36,074 nucleotides of DNA. Origin: Planctomycetota bacterium (GTDB taxonomy: Bacteria; Planctomycetota; Planctomycetia; Pirellulales; Lacipirellulaceae). A program made the position numbers and the translations under genes. Location of the stretch: NCBI GenBank assembly GCA_013152515.1, contig JAADGD010000225.1, positions 1 through 36,074 of the forward strand, written 5' to 3'. The notes under the pieces were generated by a model, which saw only the letters and a list, made by a program, of their open reading frames with translations, was not told the DNA's origin and ran no database searches. Each line of letters starts with the position of its first letter. Positions within the stretch are counted from its first letter, which is position 1. Below, in pieces: positions 1 to 9,034 of this stretch.

Positions 1-2620
1 AATCACTGGCATTGTTCATCAAGAAGACTGCGATATCAGCCGCCGGATCGGTCACCTTGCCGGTTGGTTTGCCAGTTGTGTCTTTCTCCGTGATCGGATC
101 GAGGAACAATTCGGGCATCTTGGTCCGCACATGATAACGGTGCGGCTGCTTGATCCAAGAATAAAGCCAAAGGGCTCCCTTTTCGGTCTTAAATTTCGCA
201 CTCACCCGCGACAAATCGGGGCCTTGTCTTGAAGCAATCTCAGGAAAACTCTCGTGCGAGTGACAGGCCAAGCAGCCACGCGACTCGAACTGCCATTTGC
301 CGCGCTCGACAGAGGGCTGCTCGGTCACTTCTGCGGGCGGGCGGAGATACTCGAAGTCGTCGCTGTTGCTAAGCAAAAACTCGGTCAAGGCACGAATCTC
401 AACCGGCTCGTAACGTTCGCTGACAGCGAGTTGATCTTCGTCGCCGGGGTCTTGTAGATGCTGGTACTGCCCGAAGAACTGAGGCATCTTTGTCGTAGGG
501 CGGAAGTTCGAGGGTTGCTTAATCCAACTGTAAAGCCAATCGGCTTCGACTTTCGATTTCAAGAAACGCAGGCTTGGACCAGCCTTGCGGTAAGAGCCGG
601 GCGCATCAACATCCTTGAGCCCTCCGGCGAGTTTGTGCGTCGCTGGCGTAAGGTTGGCTTTAGCCTTTTGCCCTTGCTTTTGGTCTTGGTTCAAAGCAAC
701 CATCAAGCGGTTGCGAACTCGATCGTCTCCGGGAACTTTCACAAGCCGCTCGGCCAAACTTCGTTGATCAACGGAAAGTCCCTTGTCACGCAAAATCTGC
801 TGTGCCACCTCGGCGTAGTTCGGTCCCAAACGAACATCAGGACCGACTTGGTGGTCAGGCCCATCGAAGCCGTTCATTTCGTGGCAACCAAAGCAGCCGT
901 ACTGCTCGACAAGCGTCCAACCTTCGACCAACTTCGGCGCGGGCGGCGCGGGGAAACGCTCGCTCGGTTCAAGCCCACCTTTGTCGAAGTGACATTTCAG
1001 GCAGTTGCTTTCGGCAAACCGCGCGGGCTTCATTGGGAAGATCCAATGATGGTTGTCAAACCAACCATGCTCTCGCGTCCATTCGATTTGCTGTTCGGCG
1101 TTGTTCGGTGTGTGTGAGGTCCAAGGGAACTCGGTGCCGCTACCCTGACCATCGTGGCAGATCGTGCAACCGAAGTCTTTTTCAGCGTGCGGACTGGAGT
1201 CCGACAAAAACAAATCGAGTCGCGGATGCGTGGTAAACGGGTGACTCAGACCACGAATGATGGTCAGTGATGCAGGAGCCTCTTCGCCCCATTTGGTACG
1301 TTCGGCAAGCAGATAGTTGACGACCGTGGCGTTGTCGTAAACAGGGAGATCTCCGGCCAACCGAATGACATCGCCTGACTCAAGCCCCGCTTTGGCGGCA
1401 AGACTCTCAGGGAGAACGAAGTGTACGGTCACATCGGCATAGTTGATAACGCCTTCGTCAGCCAATTTGAGACCGTACGCCTCCAGCAAGCCGACGCCGT
1501 CCTCGGGTGCCGAGTCTGGCGTTGCAAGCGTGAGGACCTGCTCACGCTCTTCAACAGGCAAAGCAGGATAGGCCGGTTCGGACGGGCTGCCGGGGGCGGA
1601 CTGCGAGATCGACTGATGGCATGACTTGCAGCGATCGAAACGGGCAGGCGTCGAAAAATTGAAATTGATGGTCAGCTCAGGCAGCCAAATCTGATCGATT
1701 TGCACATTGCCATCATACAACGCGTCAAGCACGGGCCAGCGCGTAACCCATTCCAGTGGGTTGGAGGTATTCAAATAAACTTGGTCTTCGAGTCGCGAAA
1801 GCTCGGTCGTCAATGTCGATTTCTCTTTGGCAATCGCGGTACGTTTTGCGTCGATTTCGCCATGTACGCCTTGCAAACTCAAACGATAGTTTTTCGCATT
1901 CGCAATTTCTGCGGTCAACTCAGCAATCTTGTCAGTAAATCCTTGAATGCTCGTCTGTATCGTTTTTTTCTCGGCGGCAGAGGCACCACCCGCTTCCATT
2001 AAGCCCAACTCACTGACGGTGGCTGTGCGATCTGCGGCAACAAATTTTCGCTGGCCAACCAAGACTTTTTCGCGTTGCTTGGCATCAGCGATGAAGCTGG
2101 CCAACTCTCCGAGTACGCCGCTACGTGTGTCGACCGCTTTTTTTTCTGCCGCCAACAAAGCATCTCCAGCACTCTGCTTGTTCGCTTCGTCCGCTTCGTC
2201 AACTTGCACTTTTGTGGAGGCAACTGCTTCGAGAGCGGCCTCAAAATCTTCGAGTGCAGAATCAAGTGAGGGAAAGCCAATTTCTACCTGGGTGTCTTCA
2301 GGAGCAGAACGCCTTGCTTCTTCGGAGACAAGAGTCTTGAACTTTTCAATCAGCCCCGAGTCAATTGGCTCGGCCTGTACAGTTAGCATCTCGACATCGT
2401 AGCCGTTCATCTTGCCTTGAAACTGATAGGCCAGCGAATCGTGTTGAGCCTGGATCATCCAGGCTTCTTTTTTACGATTAGCGAGCTGCCAATCTTTCCA
2501 CTCGCGGTTGTGGTCCTCCGCCATCAACCAAAGTGTCGCGACAAGCATCACCAGCGACGACGCGCCGAAGATGACGTGCATCACTTTTTGGTTACGCCAA
2601 GTTTTTTCCGTAGCGGGCAT
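1..2620 (-). CDS. Membrane-anchored multiheme cytochrome c with coiled-coil and PDZ-like region (3' end beyond window)
   Basis: Manual translation from ATG at 2620 on the minus strand: MPATEKTWRNQKVMHVIFGASSLVMLVATLWLMAEDHN..., one open frame to the window edge. In-frame CxxCH motifs CKSCH (~1616-1630), CTICH (~1155), CLKCH (~993), CFGCH (881-895) and CLACH (260-274). PDZ-like stretch LPESLAAKAGLESGDVIRLAGDLPVYDN. Missing from the ORF track because it is open at the edge. Confidence 0.88.
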   Translation of the reverse strand, partial: MPATEKTWRNQKVMHVIFGASSLVMLVATLWLMAEDHNREWKDWQLANRKKEAWMIQAQHDSLAYQFQGKMNGYDVEMLTVQAEPIDSGLIEKFKTLVSEEARRSAPEDTQVEIGFPSLDSALEDFEAALEAVASTKVQVDEADEANKQSAGDALLAAEKKAVDTRSGVLGELASFIADAKQREKVLVGQRKFVAADRTATVSELGLMEAGGASAAEKKTIQTSIQGFTDKIAELTAEIANAKNYRLSLQGVHGEIDAKRTAIAKEKSTLTTELSRLEDQVYLNTSNPLEWVTRWPVLDALYDGNVQIDQIWLPELTINFNFSTPARFDRCKSCHQSISQSAPGSPSEPAYPALPVEEREQVLTLATPDSAPEDGVGLLEAYGLKLADEGVINYADVTVHFVLPESLAAKAGLESGDVIRLAGDLPVYDNATVVNYLLAERTKWGEEAPASLTIIRGLSHPFTTHPRLDLFLSDSSPHAEKDFGCTICHDGQGSGTEFPWTSHTPNNAEQQIEWTREHGWFDNHHWIFPMKPARFAESNCLKCHFDKGGLEPSERFPAPPAPKLVEGWTLVEQYGCFGCHEMNGFDGPDHQVGPDVRLGPNYAEVAQQILRDKGLSVDQRSLAERLVKVPGDDRVRNRLMVALNQDQKQGQKAKANLTPATHKLAGGLKDVDAPGSYRKAGPSLRFLKSKVEADWLYSWIKQPSNFRPTTKMPQFFGQYQHLQDPGDEDQLAVSERYEPVEIRALTEFLLSNSDDFEYLRPPAEVTEQPSVERGKWQFESRGCLACHSHESFPEIASRQGPDLSRVSAKFKTEKGALWLYSWIKQPHRYHVRTKMPELFLDPITEKDTTGKPTGKVTDPAADIAVFLMNNASD

Positions 2621-2625
2621 ATGTT

Positions 2626-2698
2626 AGCCTCCGGCTCTGCCGGGGGATCGTGCATTGTTAATTTGGACGCGGTTCATCCCCCGGCAGAGCCGAGGGCT
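2626..2698. repeat. Intergenic palindrome, ~23-nt near-perfect arms (agcctccggctctgccgggggat / atcccccggcagagccgagggct)
   Basis: Arms at 2626-2648 and 2676-2698 are reverse complements with few mismatches. Lies between two co-oriented genes. Confidence 0.85.
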
Positions 2699-2702
2699 AC
2701 CG

Positions 2703-4136
2703 TTAAAAATTGAAAAAATACTCAGGAATCGAAATCAAATACTTCAGGTCAAAAATCCAGCGCAGCAACATCTTGATCGGCAACGACCCCATGAACAGTA
2801 GCAAGTTGGCCATCACCATAAAACGAATGAAACCCATCCGCTTATAAAAATTGCGTAAGACCGTCAGCGCCATCAGCGGCGGCAAGGCGATAAAATAGCC
2901 GAGGACAAGCAGCGTCCCTGGCAATTCTCGTCCAAACAACAGCGAGAAAAACTGCAAAAACGGGTCGGCAATCCCGCCTAGCCATGCAATCCAGCTTGGC
3001 CAGTTTGAGGGATCGAGCGAAGCCGATATGTCTGCCAGAGCAAGTGTGCCGGGAAGACTCCGACCTAGCATGTTCTCCCAGAAAAACTCCGACAAGTTCA
3101 CGTTGTTCAGCGCCTGCACCTTGTGCGCATCCCAATGTTCGTAGGGGCCAAAAAAGTTCCAGTTCGGTCCGCGCAGCAGCGTCCCCAGTACGATGAGCGT
3201 GATCCACATTTCGAGGAAACCGAACTGAAAGATCGAGTAGCTGAACATCCGCTCTTTGATCGTATAATAGCCGTTGCCAGCTTTATTGAAATCGAGATAC
3301 GGAATGGCCATCAGTCCGGCGACAATTAAGCTCGGCAACACGACGCCCGCCATCCACGGATCGTAATAGACCAGCATCTCTTGCAGACCGAGGAAGTACC
3401 ACGGCGCTTTCGATGGGTTGGGCGTTTTGACGCTACTGGCGGCTTCTTCGAGCGGGGCCGGCAAGGCAATTGCCCAAAAAATAAGGAACGCCGTCAGGGC
3501 GATCATGCAGATCAGCTCGGGATAGACCAAGTCGGGCCAAACGAGGACTTTTTCGTTATCGAGCTTTTCCATCGGCGGCTCGCCGTTCTCTTTGCGGCGA
3601 TCGTTGATTACCGCTTGCGAAGTACCGAGCCAAGTGAAAAAGGCCAGCAAGAAGACGAGCATCACGATCGGCACATTATCGGGCTTCGCAACGATTTCAA
3701 AAAAGTCGCGGTCGGTCATCGACAGGCCGAGGAACAGCCACATCAGGTTCCAAATAGTCCAAGCAACTGCTGGTCGAACGAAGAACTCGCGAAAAAAGAA
3801 CAAGATGATCAGGATGACCGTAGTACCAGCGCTGTAAATAACTGGGCCAGTCGACTTGTTGATTGCCTCGCGAAACGATTCTGGCAACGACAACGACTCC
3901 GCCATGCCACCGCCGGCGACGGCACCCAAGATGGCAAACCCCATCGCGACGGCGAGCCAGACAATCGCATTGGGGATTTCGATGCCTTTGGCAAGCTTCA
4001 ACCAAGTTTTCAGTTGCCCCGAGCGCCACAGATAAAGTGCCGCGAGGCCGTTCATCAGCGCCAGCGCAATGTAAAAGGGCCCCAGAAACGAGGAAACCTT
4101 TTCAAAAAACTGGGCGTCGGTCAGTCCGTGAGTCAT
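2703..4136 (-). CDS. Cytochrome b C-terminal domain / subunit IV-like membrane protein of a bc-type complex
   Basis: ORF 2703..4286; likely start is the internal Met at 4136 (MTHGLTDAQFFEKVSSF). Multiple TM segments and the motif APWYFLGLQEMLVYYDPWMAGVVLPSLIVAGLMAIPYLD. The upstream extension would overlap the next gene. Confidence 0.85.
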   Translation of the reverse strand: MTHGLTDAQFFEKVSSFLGPFYIALALMNGLAALYLWRSGQLKTWLKLAKGIEIPNAIVWLAVAMGFAILGAVAGGGMAESLSLPESFREAINKSTGPVIYSAGTTVILIILFFFREFFVRPAVAWTIWNLMWLFLGLSMTDRDFFEIVAKPDNVPIVMLVFLLAFFTWLGTSQAVINDRRKENGEPPMEKLDNEKVLVWPDLVYPELICMIALTAFLIFWAIALPAPLEEAASSVKTPNPSKAPWYFLGLQEMLVYYDPWMAGVVLPSLIVAGLMAIPYLDFNKAGNGYYTIKERMFSYSIFQFGFLEMWITLIVLGTLLRGPNWNFFGPYEHWDAHKVQALNNVNLSEFFWENMLGRSLPGTLALADISASLDPSNWPSWIAWLGGIADPFLQFFSLLFGRELPGTLLVLGYFIALPPLMALTVLRNFYKRMGFIRFMVMANLLLFMGSLPIKMLLRWIFDLKYLISIPEYFFNF

Positions 4137-4248
4137 AGTAAAGTGGGGTTGGGAGGCTGGAAATTGGGGGCTGGGGTGTTGAATGCTAAGCGAAACGTAA
4201 TTCAGGAACTTCCCTCGTCCCCGAATCTCAGTTCCTAGCCACCCATTG

Positions 4249-5025
4249 CTACAGCGGTCCGCTGATGCCGCCGTCCTTTCTGACACGCCAGAAGTGGACA
4301 GCTAATAGCAGTGCCACGCCTAGCGGGATCGCGATGCAGTGTAAAATATAAAATCGATTCAGCGTTTCTTCGCCTACCTCGCGCGCACCTAGCAGCGCAA
4401 AGCGGGCGTCAGACGCGTTGGTAATCATGTCGACGCCGCCCAATGTCAGCAATTGCTGCCCAGGACCTTCGTGGCCCAAAATGGGCGTTGCGCGGGCCAT
4501 GTTCGACCCCACAGTGATCGCCCAAACGGCCAATTGATCCCACGGCAGTAAGTAGCCCGTAAATGACAGCAGCAGCGTCAGCAACAACAAAAAGACGCCG
4601 AGCACCCAGTTAAATTCGCGTGGCGGCTTGTAGCTACCTGTGAGGAAGACACGATACATATGCAGCCAAACAGTGATCACCATCGCATGGGCAGCCCAGC
4701 GATGGATCTCGCGCAATAAGCCCAGCGAATGCACGTCGCGCAACATCTGGATATCGGTATACGCCCATTCCACCGTCGGGCGATAGTAGAACATCAGCAG
4801 CACGCCGGTAACCGTCTCGACCAAAAACAGGAAGAAGGTCACGCCGCCCATGCACCAAGTGTACGAGAGGGCGATGCCCTGCTTCTTGATCGAAACGGGA
4901 TGCAAGTGCAAGAAAAAGTTCGTCAGCATCACCACAATGCGATTGCGGCGATCAACCGGCATCGGATGCCGAAAGATACTTTTCCAGATTTGCGATTCGC
5001 GAATCATTTCGCCTAAGTCGGCCAT
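4249..5025 (-). CDS. Cytochrome b6-like N-terminal cytochrome b subunit
   Basis: 258 aa; [80 protein letters not shown], and helix D His pair [16 protein letters not shown]. Confidence 0.93.
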   Translation of the reverse strand: MADLGEMIRESQIWKSIFRHPMPVDRRNRIVVMLTNFFLHLHPVSIKKQGIALSYTWCMGGVTFFLFLVETVTGVLLMFYYRPTVEWAYTDIQMLRDVHSLGLLREIHRWAAHAMVITVWLHMYRVFLTGSYKPPREFNWVLGVFLLLLTLLLSFTGYLLPWDQLAVWAITVGSNMARATPILGHEGPGQQLLTLGGVDMITNASDARFALLGAREVGEETLNRFYILHCIAIPLGVALLLAVHFWRVRKDGGISGPL

Positions 5026-5082
5026 AGTAGCTGTTTCTTTGCTTTAACTTTTCCACTTAACAAACATCAAAAACTAAAGTAA

Positions 5083-5148
5083 CTCCCGTCCCTTACGGTC
5101 GGGGCTCGCCGTGTTTCCTTCTTTTCTCCCGTCCCTTACGGTCGGGGT
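5083..5148. repeat. Two direct copies of ctcccgtcccttacggtcgggg
   Basis: Identical 22-nt cores at ~5083-5104 and ~5126-5147, between the cytochrome b6-like and Rieske genes. Confidence 0.85.
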
Positions 5149-5176
5149 TCACCTTTTTTGTCTTTCGATCTTTTAT

Positions 5177-6238
5177 TTATACCGGAATATAACACGAGGG
5201 GTCTTCCCACTGCCCCATCTCTTCTTGAAAGATGCGGCTCTTGTCGACTTCGATTTGTCCGTCGTCGGCAATGCGAATCGCACACCTTTCGAGCGGCCGC
5301 GGAGCAGGCCCTTCAAAGTTGATCCCGTCCTTATAAAAACCGCTACCGTGACAGGGGCATTTGTATTTTTGTTCGGCGTCGAGCCAACTTGGTGTGCAGC
5401 CCAGGTGAGTGCAGACTGACTTGAGAGCGTAGATTTGCGCCTGGCCATTGTACTCGGCGTTGGCGACCCAAACACCGTACTGTGCTTTGAATTTCGTCTG
5501 CACTTGCCCAGCCGGAAAGGCATCGGGGAAACCGACCTTGAACTTGCTCGGCGGCTCGCGACGCACGTTCGGGAACAAAAACTTGAGTGAGGCCAAACTC
5601 CAAATTCCTGTCACAGCGGCGAGGGCACCAAAGCCAACCCACAAAAAGTCGCGACGCTCTTCTTGGCCGGCACCCTTTGATTTCGACTTGGCTGCAGCGG
5701 GAGTCGGCATCGCGTAGGCCGGTTTGGACGGCATCGGCGGAACGATAATTTTGGGCTTTGCTTTGGCTTTGGGGTCGGCCTTCTCTTTCGCGGCTGCCTC
5801 GGCCTTGCTCATCGGGCCAGCTTTACTCGACTTACGCGCTGCCGCCAAGATACTCGCAGTATCGCGTGGTTCGGCAGGAGCAGCTTTTGCTGCGGCTGTT
5901 TTTTTTGCTGCAGGCTTTGGCTTTCCAGCGGCTGGTTTTTTCGTGGCGGGCTTTTCGGCAGTGCCCCCGGCTTTCTCGCCGCGGGCCATCGCCATCATTT
6001 CGGCAACGCTCAGGCGACCGCCAGAGGCCGACTTGGCAGGCTTGGCCTTGCCGGTGGACTTAGTACCTGTGGGCTTCGGAGATGCGTCTGCGGCCGATTC
6101 ATTTTCAACAGGTGCAGCAGCAGATTCGGCCTGTGCAGATTCGGCCTGTGCTGGCTCCTCACTTGCAGCGCTGCCACCATCCGTCTTCCTGGCAGCAGCC
6201 AAGATATCGGCGACAGACATCTTTTTCTTTTCAGCCAT
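5177..6238 (-). CDS. Rieske [2Fe-2S] protein with ~195-aa Ala/Lys/Pro-rich N-terminal extension
   Basis: CTHLGC...CPCHGS cluster-binding motifs; RRDFLWVGFGALAAVTGIWSLASL Tat-like/TM segment after a low-complexity N-terminus. Confidence 0.92.
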   Translation of the reverse strand: MAEKKKMSVADILAAARKTDGGSAASEEPAQAESAQAESAAAPVENESAADASPKPTGTKSTGKAKPAKSASGGRLSVAEMMAMARGEKAGGTAEKPATKKPAAGKPKPAAKKTAAAKAAPAEPRDTASILAAARKSSKAGPMSKAEAAAKEKADPKAKAKPKIIVPPMPSKPAYAMPTPAAAKSKSKGAGQEERRDFLWVGFGALAAVTGIWSLASLKFLFPNVRREPPSKFKVGFPDAFPAGQVQTKFKAQYGVWVANAEYNGQAQIYALKSVCTHLGCTPSWLDAEQKYKCPCHGSGFYKDGINFEGPAPRPLERCAIRIADDGQIEVDKSRIFQEEMGQWEDPSCYIPV

Positions 6239-6728
6239 AGCGTCTCTCTTCTTCTATGGCTCGTCGAACGGCCACATGGAATAACGATCCCAAAAAGCGT
6301 GGAAATCGCTAGATCACCACGCCAAAAACAACCTCGGACAAAACTCTAGGGGACTTCGCAAACCCCTAATAAAACAGGCCTCGCGAGAGAAGCAATAACC
6401 GGACCTTTGTGTCCACTTTGGAGATTGTGACTTTTTTCACAAACCCCTAGTGCTTCTAGGTTTACGAACTCTCACGAAGAATGTCAACCGCCCTTTATTT
6501 TTGTTCCAAAACCACGCCAAAATTTGATCCCATGGCACCCCAAGATGTCGGCAGTTTCGTCGGGCTGAACTGCGGACTCTTGGAAGTGAATCGGAGAGAC
6601 TAACTGAGGGTACGAAGAAGTAATGATCGGGCGATGGCTATCTCTTCTCTAGGAGGAACCTTAGAATCACCGAGATTGTCCGCACTGATGAGCGGAAGGA
6701 GAATCTGAGGAAAAATGGGAGGCCTGGG

Positions 6729-8015
6729 ATGAAGGTGCTAGTTGTAGGTGGTGGTGGGAGAGAACATGCGCTCGCCTGGAAAATCGGCCAGAGCAGCCGC
6801 GTCGATCGGGTGTTTGTCGCTCCGGGAAATGCCGGGACAGCGCTGGAGGAGGAGGGTTCTGTCGAGAATGTCGACCTTGCCGATTCCGATATTCCGGCAC
6901 TACTTGAGTTTGCCAAGCAAAACGAAATTGGCCTAACGGTGATCGGCCCCGAAGTCCCCCTCGCCGCCGGCGCGGTCGACGCTTTTTCGGCAGCAGGTCT
7001 CCGTGCGTTCGGCCCCAGCCAACAAGCGGCTGAGTTAGAGGCGAGCAAAGTCTTTTGCAAAAACTTGCTTCGCCATGCCGACGTTGCCCAAGCCGAATTT
7101 CATACATTTTCCGATCCCGCCAAGGCACGGCTATTTTTGCACGATCGCGAAGATGTGCCAGTGGTGGTGAAAGCCGATGGCCTAGCTGCTGGCAAAGGTG
7201 TCATCGTTTGCGACAATCGCGAAGAAGCACTCACCGCCGTCGAACGCATCGCTGGCAGTAAAGAATTTGGCGAAGCAGGCTGCCAACTGTTGATCGAAGA
7301 ACGGCTCGTCGGTCAAGAAGCAAGCATCTTAGCGATCACCGATGGGCGCACCATTTTTACGATGCCTGCCGCGCAAGATCACAAGCCGGCCTACGATGGC
7401 GATCAAGGCCCCAACACCGGAGGCATGGGGGCTTACAGCCCAACTCCGCTGGTGACCGACGACATTATGCGCACTGTGGAAGAAAGAATCTTGGTGCCAA
7501 CGATCCACCAAATGAAGCGTTCGCGACGCCCGTTTCGTGGCGTGCTATACGCCGGTCTGATGATCACCAAGCAGGGCATCAAAGTCCTTGAGTACAACGT
7601 CCGCTTTGGCGACCCCGAATGCCAACCGCTAATGATGCGATTGCAAAGCGATTTGGTCGAGGTACTCGAAGCAACGGTCGATGGACGCCTCGACGAAATC
7701 GAACCAATGCGTTGGGATCCTCGCCCGGCGGTCTGTGTCGTGATGGCGAGCGAGGGCTACCCTGGCAGCTACACCAAAGGCCACCCCATCCGCGGCCTGG
7801 ACGCCGCCGCCAAGCTGCCCGACGTCAAAGTTTTTCACGCCGGCACGAGCCTTTGGGATGGCCTACCCGTCTCGCACGGCGGAAGGGTATTAGGGGTAAC
7901 AGCCCTAGGCGACACGATTTCGCAAGCAAAACTGCAAGCCTACACTGCCGTTAAATGTATTCGCTGGGAAGGTGCCTGGTGCCGCAAGGACATCTCCGAT
8001 AAGGCCTTGCAGTAA
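6729..8015 (+). CDS. purD: Phosphoribosylamine--glycine ligase
   Basis: MKVLVVGGGGREHALAWKIGQS...VFVAPGNAGT; ATP-grasp features VVVKADGLAAGKGV and GPNTGGMGAYSP. Confidence 0.96.
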   Translation: MKVLVVGGGGREHALAWKIGQSSRVDRVFVAPGNAGTALEEEGSVENVDLADSDIPALLEFAKQNEIGLTVIGPEVPLAAGAVDAFSAAGLRAFGPSQQAAELEASKVFCKNLLRHADVAQAEFHTFSDPAKARLFLHDREDVPVVVKADGLAAGKGVIVCDNREEALTAVERIAGSKEFGEAGCQLLIEERLVGQEASILAITDGRTIFTMPAAQDHKPAYDGDQGPNTGGMGAYSPTPLVTDDIMRTVEERILVPTIHQMKRSRRPFRGVLYAGLMITKQGIKVLEYNVRFGDPECQPLMMRLQSDLVEVLEATVDGRLDEIEPMRWDPRPAVCVVMASEGYPGSYTKGHPIRGLDAAAKLPDVKVFHAGTSLWDGLPVSHGGRVLGVTALGDTISQAKLQAYTAVKCIRWEGAWCRKDISDKALQ

Positions 8016-8068
8016 GCGAACTGGCTGTGTTGTCTTTCAATGGTACCGTTCACCGAAAAAAAGAAAAA

Positions 8069-8135
8069 GCCGCCGATGAACGCCGATAAACGCAAATATT
8101 TGAACTTAGGTTTCGCATCTGCGTTTATCGGCGGC
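8069..8135. repeat. Intergenic palindrome (gccgccgatgaacgccgataaacgcaaat / atctgcgtttatcggcggc)
   Basis: Right arm reverse complement gccgccgataaacgcagat matches the left arm apart from a ~10-nt internal duplication. Just downstream of purD. Confidence 0.8.
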
Positions 8136-8220
8136 TCTTAGCTTTCCTGGGTAACGTTGCAAAAGGCTCGCTGGCCTCGCGAACAGTTACCTTTTAATCT
8201 CATGTGTCCAGTTGGCTTTC

Positions 8221-9033
8221 ATGTTCTTTAACTTCTTCCGCAATCGTCGACGCAAACGCTGGCTCGCCGCGCGCAGGCCGAGTTTGTGGGAAGACTGGCT
8301 GCAGGCCAACGTCTGGCAATATCGGCATCTGTCTGCGAATCAGCAAGCGAAGATCCAGCGATTTGTTTGTATTCTGTTGCGTGAAAAGCAGTGGGCAAGT
8401 GGGGGCGGGCTGCAAGTGACTGACGAGATGCGAGTGACCATTGCAGGGCAGGCGGCGCTGGCGACGCTAGGATTTGAGAAGCCGTACTATTTTGAACGGT
8501 TACAGACGATTATCGTCTATGCGGGCACGTTTAGCAGTGGTCAGTTATCGAGCGGCGACCTGCTGTTGGGCGAACTTGGGCAACCGACACCCGACTTCGA
8601 CGCGCGCACCGGTGAATCGTGGCAAGGGGGGCCCATTATTTTGTCGTGGGACGCAGTCCGCCGCCAGGGTCGCCATGCTCGGTTAGGGCGAAATGTGGTG
8701 CTGCACGAATTTGCACACCACATGGATGGACTTGATGGCAGAACGGACGGCGCGCCGCCGCTGACCGATTATGAGTTTGAGAAAAAATGGTATCGAGTGA
8801 CAGAGGCCGAGTACGAACGACTGCTCGGTTTTGCGCGTCGCGGCGAAGAGACTTTGCTCGACCATTACGGGGCGACCAACCAAGCAGAGTTTTTTGCCGT
8901 GGCGACCGAGTGTTTTTTTTCTCAGCCGCACGAATTGGCCCTCGAACATGACGAGTTGTTCGCGGTGTTAGTGCGTTTGTTTGGTCAAGACCCGCGCGAT
9001 TGGCTGCCCAGAGCATTCGATGCCAACGCATGA
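8221..9033 (+). CDS. MtfA-like zinc-dependent peptidase
   Basis: VVLHEFAHHMDGLDG (HExxH) and ATECFFSQPHEL; overall MtfA-type layout. ORF track starts at TTG 8212; ATG at 8221 preferred. Confidence 0.85.
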   Translation: MFFNFFRNRRRKRWLAARRPSLWEDWLQANVWQYRHLSANQQAKIQRFVCILLREKQWASGGGLQVTDEMRVTIAGQAALATLGFEKPYYFERLQTIIVYAGTFSSGQLSSGDLLLGELGQPTPDFDARTGESWQGGPIILSWDAVRRQGRHARLGRNVVLHEFAHHMDGLDGRTDGAPPLTDYEFEKKWYRVTEAEYERLLGFARRGEETLLDHYGATNQAEFFAVATECFFSQPHELALEHDELFAVLVRLFGQDPRDWLPRAFDANA

Positions 9034-9034
9034 G

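Noticed and set aside
254-2402. Several plus-strand ORFs (254..457, 458..1117, 802..1236, 1421..1624, 1947..2402 etc.)
   Set aside because: They are shadows of the multiheme cytochrome gene read on the minus strand; no recognisable motifs.
3381-4238. 285-aa plus-strand ORF opposite cytochrome b
   Set aside because: Charged, motif-free antisense frame; the minus-strand frame has clear cytochrome b homology.
5724-6284. 186-aa Ala-rich plus-strand ORF
   Set aside because: Antisense to the low-complexity Rieske extension; composition artefact.
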